Shown: positions 60,885-64,000 of the stretch, in pieces
Layout: the number at the start of each line of letters is the position of its first letter
How positions within the stretch are numbered: the first letter of the stretch is position 1
DNA from: Prochlorococcus marinus str. MIT 9302
GTDB taxonomy: Bacteria; Cyanobacteriota; Cyanobacteriia; PCC-6307; Cyanobiaceae
Reading direction: 5' to 3'
Assembly (NCBI RefSeq): GCF_000759975.1
Contig: NZ_JNAM01000011.1
Location: 248,001-312,000 of the forward strand
Length of the DNA: 64,000 nt
The notes under the pieces: generated by a model
Database searches by the model: none
Told to the model about the DNA's origin: nothing
The model's input: the letters and a program-made list of their open reading frames with translations, nothing else
Program-made: the position numbers and the translations under genes

Positions 60885-61595
60885 CTACTTAAAAGCATTG
60901 TCAAACTCATCAATATTTGTAGCCCAAAAAGAATAAACATTAAATCCGCCTCTTATAATGACGTTTCTATGATCTATCAAAACTAATAAAAGAGAACTAC
61001 AGAAGAGGAACTTATGTGCAACGAAAATAAAGAATTGAGATATCCTCGTTTTTTGCTTTCTCATAGATTTTAAAAGCATAGATTCATACAAAACATGTTT
61101 TCTTTCTTCTTCAATTATTTTTAGGCAAATATCCTTAAGCAACTTATTTTTTGTTGCTTTTGAGAGAGCTTTATAATAAGTTAAGGCGATAATTTCAGCT
61201 GTTATAAGAACTGTGATTGATAACTCATAGCCAGAAAGACTTCTTATAAATCTAAATATGTTATCCGTCCAATCATACTTTAGGATTGCAATATTATTTA
61301 ATTCCATAAAGCGTTTTAAGATTTGCGAATGTGCCTGTTCTTCTTTTATAAAAAGAGAAGTTATCTTCTTGAGTATTTTATCTTCATATTTTTGTGAATA
61401 TTTTTCGCAGAATTCTATTAATTTTTGTCCCTCTGAATATTCTCCTAGCTGAAATTTAGCAATAGAGCGTGATACACAATTTCTTTCTTCTTTTGATAAT
61501 GAGTCTTCATAATTCCAAGTTATCTTTTGCAGATTGCCGTTATTCTTTAAGAAATAATTTTCCCATTCATTCAGATCTGGCAATTTTTCAATCAC
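60885..61595 (-). CDS. Ferritin-like di-iron protein
   Basis: The 236-residue protein has a four-helix carboxylate-bridged pattern: FIKEEQAHSQILKRFMEL (EExxH), TAEIIALTYYKAL (Glu), and KIIEEERKHVLYESMLL (EExxH). The spacing resembles ferritin-like and rubrerythrin-like domains. About 95 residues precede the first EExxH. The C-terminus has a hydrophobic stretch (FCSSLLLVLIDHRNVIIRGG). Possible roles are oxygen or peroxide handling or a di-iron oxygenase. Confidence 0.72.
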   Translation of the reverse strand: MIEKLPDLNEWENYFLKNNGNLQKITWNYEDSLSKEERNCVSRSIAKFQLGEYSEGQKLIEFCEKYSQKYEDKILKKITSLFIKEEQAHSQILKRFMELNNIAILKYDWTDNIFRFIRSLSGYELSITVLITAEIIALTYYKALSKATKNKLLKDICLKIIEEERKHVLYESMLLKSMRKQKTRISQFFIFVAHKFLFCSSLLLVLIDHRNVIIRGGFNVYSFWATNIDEFDNAFK

Positions 61596-61676
61596 AATAT
61601 TCTCAAGATAAAAAATTTTTTACTTATTAAATTAGTTTACACTTATTTTCTTGATGCGATTAATTTTAAAAATGCA

Positions 61677-61718
61677 AGGAGTCTGCAGTCCAGCTTCAAT
61701 AGTCCGCATCCAACCCCT
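61677..61718 (+). repeat. Structured 43-bp block, copy 2
   Basis: It matches 58232-58274 (GGAGTCTGCAGTCCAG, TCCGCATCCAACCCC). The downstream stretch (CTCTAAAGCTTCTTTT, GATTTACCCCATCCCAC) is also conserved between the two copies up to the dispersed repeat. Confidence 0.55.
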
Positions 61719-61810
61719 ACTATCAAGTTAGTCAGACTTTAATGTTCGACAATAATCTCTAAAGCTTCTTTTATTAATTATTCCTAACTAAGATTTACCC
61801 CATCCCACTC

Positions 61811-61945
61811 TTCACTTTCCTAATTAGGAACTTTGATGGATAATACGCTTAGAAGTGAAGGTATAAACCTTAGCAATCCAAACAAACCTCATCCACACTT
61901 TGAACCACTGATATTACTGGGGCCTCAAGGATTCGTAGTTTTTTA
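61811..61945 (+). repeat. Dispersed ~170-bp repeat, copy at 61.9 kb
   Basis: It starts CACTTTCCTAATTAGGAACT, contains TTTGATGGATAATACGC and ends CTCAAGGATTCGTAGTTTTT. A plus-strand frame reading through it (61833-62036) is an artefact of this repeat plus the antisense of the next gene. Its end overlaps the last codons of the minus-strand gene at 61943. Confidence 0.55.
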
Positions 61946-62077
61946 TTTTAAAACTAGAATTAATACTCCAAAAATTAAAGTAGAGGCAACAAATCCAACA
62001 CCAACTAATCCAGCAATTATTCCAGTATTAAGATAGACCTTTACTGTTGCTAATTCCTTACCTTCTTTTTTAGCCAT
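61943..62077 (-). CDS. 44-aa single-helix membrane protein
   Basis: It reads MAKKEGKELATVKVYLNTGI, IAGLVGVGFVASTLIFGVLI, LVLK. One Gly-rich helix after a basic head. Its stop lies at the edge of a dispersed repeat. Unknown. Confidence 0.6.
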   Translation of the reverse strand: MAKKEGKELATVKVYLNTGIIAGLVGVGFVASTLIFGVLILVLK

Positions 62078-62163
62078 AATAATTTTATTTAAACAAGCAC
62101 ATCCAAGCTACCAATGAGGGTATCATTCAAGCAAGACTAAAAATTATATTTACGATATATCTT

Positions 62164-62275
62164 ATGAAGTTCATATTACTATTTATATTTTTTCCACTTT
62201 TATTTTCCCTTGTATCTTTAGTTTTTATTACTTACAAGGAATCGTAATTTTTTACTCAAACTTTACTCAAACTTT
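62164..62275 (+). other. 27-aa hydrophobic frame running into a partial repeat
   Basis: A frame 62164-62247 reads MKFILLFIFFPLLFSLVSLV and ends inside a fragment of the dispersed repeat (ACAAGGAATCGTAATTTTTT, 62236-62275), where ACTCAAACTTT is doubled. It is probably not a real gene; the repeat fragment is the firmer observation. Confidence 0.35.
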
Positions 62276-62439
62276 TATAGAGTAAAAAATTAACCGATAT
62301 TGAGTTCGGTTCGAAGTAAGAAAACCCTGAAACTATTAATCTCTTTTGATGAATAGTCTTCAAATAAAAAAGACACAAAGCACAAAAACCACATTAAGTA
62401 GCAAGCTAAGTGTCTTGGAAGTAATATGCATTAATTAAA

Positions 62440-62594
62440 AAGGTTTTTGTACTCGTGTGTAGGAGTGCGGGGTTAACCTTGAAACCGCTAGGCTCAAGTC
62501 CTTACGAAAAGGACAAGTCCTTAGACCACTTATACCGATAAAATATATTCATGACAAGTTTAGGTAACTTGATTCACTAACTAAAAACTAAAGA
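62440..62594. other. Structured non-coding stretch
   Basis: GTACTC / GAGTGC and GTCCTT / AAGGAC (62498-62503, 62509-62514) can pair. TTAAGCCTTG-like tRNA features were considered, but no cloverleaf forms. It could be an RNA element upstream of the lipoprotein gene. A 22-aa acidic frame on the minus strand (62595-62663) follows. Confidence 0.3.
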
Positions 62595-62673
62595 CTAATC
62601 TAGATTTTCATCTTCAGATTCATTTTGTAGAGAATTTATATCATCTAATTTAATTTCAACCATTTATTGGAAT

Positions 62674-63018
62674 ATGAAACGCTTACTACTCCCACTATTA
62701 GCTGCTCTTGCTTTACCAGCATGTACAACCGAAGTCGTATATGAAACTCGGGAGCTTGCTTGGAATGAATGCAGAAGTTGGATGAAGGAAGGAGGTGAGT
62801 TTTATATCCGAGAAGAAAGTGGCTACGATATGGTTACTAGGTGGTTGCCTAGAAGATTCTGCTTATACGACGATGACAAGATGGAAATGGTCGGTCAAGA
62901 ACTAATTCAAATAAAAGAAGGAGACAAGTTCTTATCTGAGAATTTTCCTGGTATAGGGAAAGGTATCGCTACTCCTGTTACTCAAAAAACTTATAAATAT
63001 CAAAAACCTATTCCTTGA
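62674..63018 (+). CDS. Small lipoprotein
   Basis: The 114-residue protein has a lipoprotein signal (MKRLLLPLLAALALPACTTE, lipidation Cys at LPAC). The mature part is acidic and aromatic (ELAWNECRSWMKEGGEFYIR, RRFCLYDDDKMEMVGQELIQ) with two further Cys. Its GC content is higher than the surroundings. No family is recognised. A broken duplicate start follows at 63024. Confidence 0.75.
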   Translation: MKRLLLPLLAALALPACTTEVVYETRELAWNECRSWMKEGGEFYIREESGYDMVTRWLPRRFCLYDDDKMEMVGQELIQIKEGDKFLSENFPGIGKGIATPVTQKTYKYQKPIP

Positions 63019-63023
63019 TAAAC

Positions 63024-63050
63024 ATGAAACGCTTACTACTTGCACCGCTA
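63024..63050 (+). pseudogene. Relic 5' end of a second lipoprotein gene
   Basis: ATGAAACGCTTACTACTTGC reads MKRLLLAPL then stops. The first bases repeat the start of the lipoprotein at 62674. The rest of the paralogue is gone. Confidence 0.55.
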
Positions 63051-63112
63051 TAAATTCCAAAAGAATATTATAAATTTCTCTTGGGTTTTACATAAGAAAA
63101 CAGCCACTGAGC

Positions 63113-63290
63113 TACCCCCATACCACCCATAACTTTCCTAAATAGAAACTTTGATGGATAATAAATTTATACCCAAAAAGTTTGGATAACGCATCCTCCA
63201 AGCCTTAAAAATCGCCGAGATCCCTTGGTATGAATGAAGAAAATTTTTGACTAATGAACCATGTACCAGCTTGATATAACTAGGTTTTTC
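63113..63290 (+). repeat. Dispersed ~170-bp repeat, copy at 63.2 kb
   Basis: It begins after CCCCATACCACCCATAACTT, contains TTTGATGGATAATAAATTTA and CGCCGAGATCCCTTGGTATG, and fades near AACTAGG. The TACCACCC lead is also seen before the 58.4-kb copy and alone at 60091. Confidence 0.55.
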
Positions 63291-63390
63291 AAAATTTCTT
63301 AAATTCTATTCTAGCAAAACTAATAAATATTAATACATTCATTTAGGTAAGGATTTAGGATAATTTGTGATTGACATTCGATATAAAATT

Positions 63391-63413
63391 GGAGGGATAA
63401 AACCCTCTTTTTT
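63391..63413 (+). promoter_or_regulatory. Terminator-like hairpin directly before the dioxygenase start
   Basis: GGAGGG / CCCTC with TTTTTT is followed at once by TAATGG, so the ATG at 63415 starts 2 bp past the T-run. It copies the element at 55200. It may be a leftover terminator of a lost gene or an attenuator that also hides a GGAGG site. Confidence 0.5.
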
Positions 63414-63414
63414 A

Positions 63415-64000
63415 ATGGAACTAATTGGGAGATACAAGAACTCAGGATTCGAGGCTGTAGCTGATGGTGTTATTTCTTTCTTTGATCGCCGTAAAGACTT
63501 ACATACTAATGGTATCGCTTTTGGTCAAAACATCTCTTTGAATTCTGATCCTTACAAAGTTTCAACTGATATTAGTCTTGTTTCTATAGACCGTTCAGAT
63601 CCAGAAGCCTTTGCAATCTCTGAAGTTATAATTAGAGGAGTAAATGCTGGACTAAAAAAATATCTAGAAGATCGGCCACTTTTGAAGGAATGTTGCCCAG
63701 AACAATCTTTATTTGTTAACCCAATATTTAATTTACAATGTTATGCTCCTGGAGAAGGATTTAAGAAATGGCATTGCGATTGGACTATTAGTAATGAATC
63801 TACAGAACCTGTTCATAGAGTATTAGCTTGGATTCTTTATTGTAATGATGTTACTTCTGGCGGAACTGAATTTTATTGGCAGAATCATCATGAAAAAGCT
63901 GAAAGAGGAAAACTTATTATCTTTCCCGCAGGAATTTCTCATATTCACCGGGGGAGAGTCAATCATACTGATTTTAAAACTATTGCAACCGGTTGGATAA
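63415..64000 (+). CDS. 2-oxoglutarate/Fe(II) dioxygenase, 5' part (prolyl-hydroxylase-like)
   Basis: The open frame has 195 codons and no stop before the window end. It has the cupin-type iron ligands in WHCDW (HxD) and a later HIHRGRVNH (distal His), with GGTEFYWQ and KLIIFPAGISH between. This order fits the P4H-type 2OG-Fe(II) oxygenase fold. The substrate is unknown. Its start sits against a terminator-like hairpin. Confidence 0.85.
   Translation, partial: MELIGRYKNSGFEAVADGVISFFDRRKDLHTNGIAFGQNISLNSDPYKVSTDISLVSIDRSDPEAFAISEVIIRGVNAGLKKYLEDRPLLKECCPEQSLFVNPIFNLQCYAPGEGFKKWHCDWTISNESTEPVHRVLAWILYCNDVTSGGTEFYWQNHHEKAERGKLIIFPAGISHIHRGRVNHTDFKTIATGWI

Noticed and set aside
61833-62036. Plus-strand open frame with LLGPQGFVVFYF
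   Set aside because: It consists of a dispersed-repeat copy joined to the antisense of the convincing minus-strand gene at 61943-62077.
62440-62540. Possible tRNA or permuted tmRNA
   Set aside because: Hairpins and a CTCAAGT loop are suggestive, but no cloverleaf with consistent stems forms on either strand, and no tag peptide is visible.
63098-63120. tRNA 5' fragment on the minus strand (GTAGCTCAGTGG)
   Set aside because: Only 12 bases match a tRNA D-arm and no further arms are found; chance is likely.
1-64000. CRISPR array, insertion sequence or phage integrase
   Set aside because: No regularly spaced direct repeats, transposase or integrase reading frame was seen anywhere.

Overview
The window looks like a chromosome segment of a high-light-adapted Prochlorococcus (marine picocyanobacterium). 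It is very AT-rich, with short intergenic gaps and small core enzymes typical of a streamlined cyanobacterium. kaiB and kaiC are present, but the space where kaiA sits in other cyanobacteria is a short gap next to rplU. A plant-type ferredoxin, a photosystem II S4-domain protein, and at least six intact high-light-inducible (Hli) genes are also present.

Layout. Positions 1-23.5 kb are mostly a conserved core: clock genes (kaiC 5' part, kaiB), ribosomal L21/L27, truB, a SpoIID/LysM protein, rnz, petF, prmA, serA, tRNA-Val, a photolyase-like protein, a short-chain dehydrogenase, murD, pirin, a GAF protein, an HI0933-type flavoprotein and an EamA transporter. Positions 23.5-35 kb change character. 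Two fatty acid desaturases, a DUF805 protein and a DUF938 methyltransferase sit among some twenty small genes coding for 30-60 residues, most with one membrane segment, plus three hli genes. Positions 35-40.5 kb hold an LptF/G-type permease, a DUF1543 protein and several hypotheticals. Positions 40.6-44.2 kb are gene-poor, with tiny genes and orphan terminator-like hairpins (candidate small RNAs). Positions 44.2-56 kb carry a DsrE protein, an EF-hand/ECF sigma/membrane-protein operon, another small-gene cluster, a PIN-PhoH protein, a LOG-family protein and two outer-membrane proteins. Positions 57-64 kb are an island-like stretch with dispersed degenerate repeats, more hli genes, a frameshifted gene, a ferritin-like protein, a lipoprotein, and the 5' part of a 2-oxoglutarate/Fe(II) dioxygenase that runs off the end.

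How it fits together. The most system-like unit is 44983-46099. An exported protein with two canonical EF-hand loops is followed by an ECF sigma factor that overlaps a one-helix membrane protein in the position and topology of an anti-sigma factor. This would make a compact sensor, regulator and effector set. The hli genes and the one-helix small proteins recur as paralogues between the 27-34 kb and 46-60 kb clusters, including a duplicated block in which each copy has lost a different gene. Several repeat and paralogue families (poly-Asp/Gly-Gly tails, CX3C pairs, a roughly 170-bp dispersed repeat) appear to be undescribed. All calls come from reading sequence only; no database search was run.
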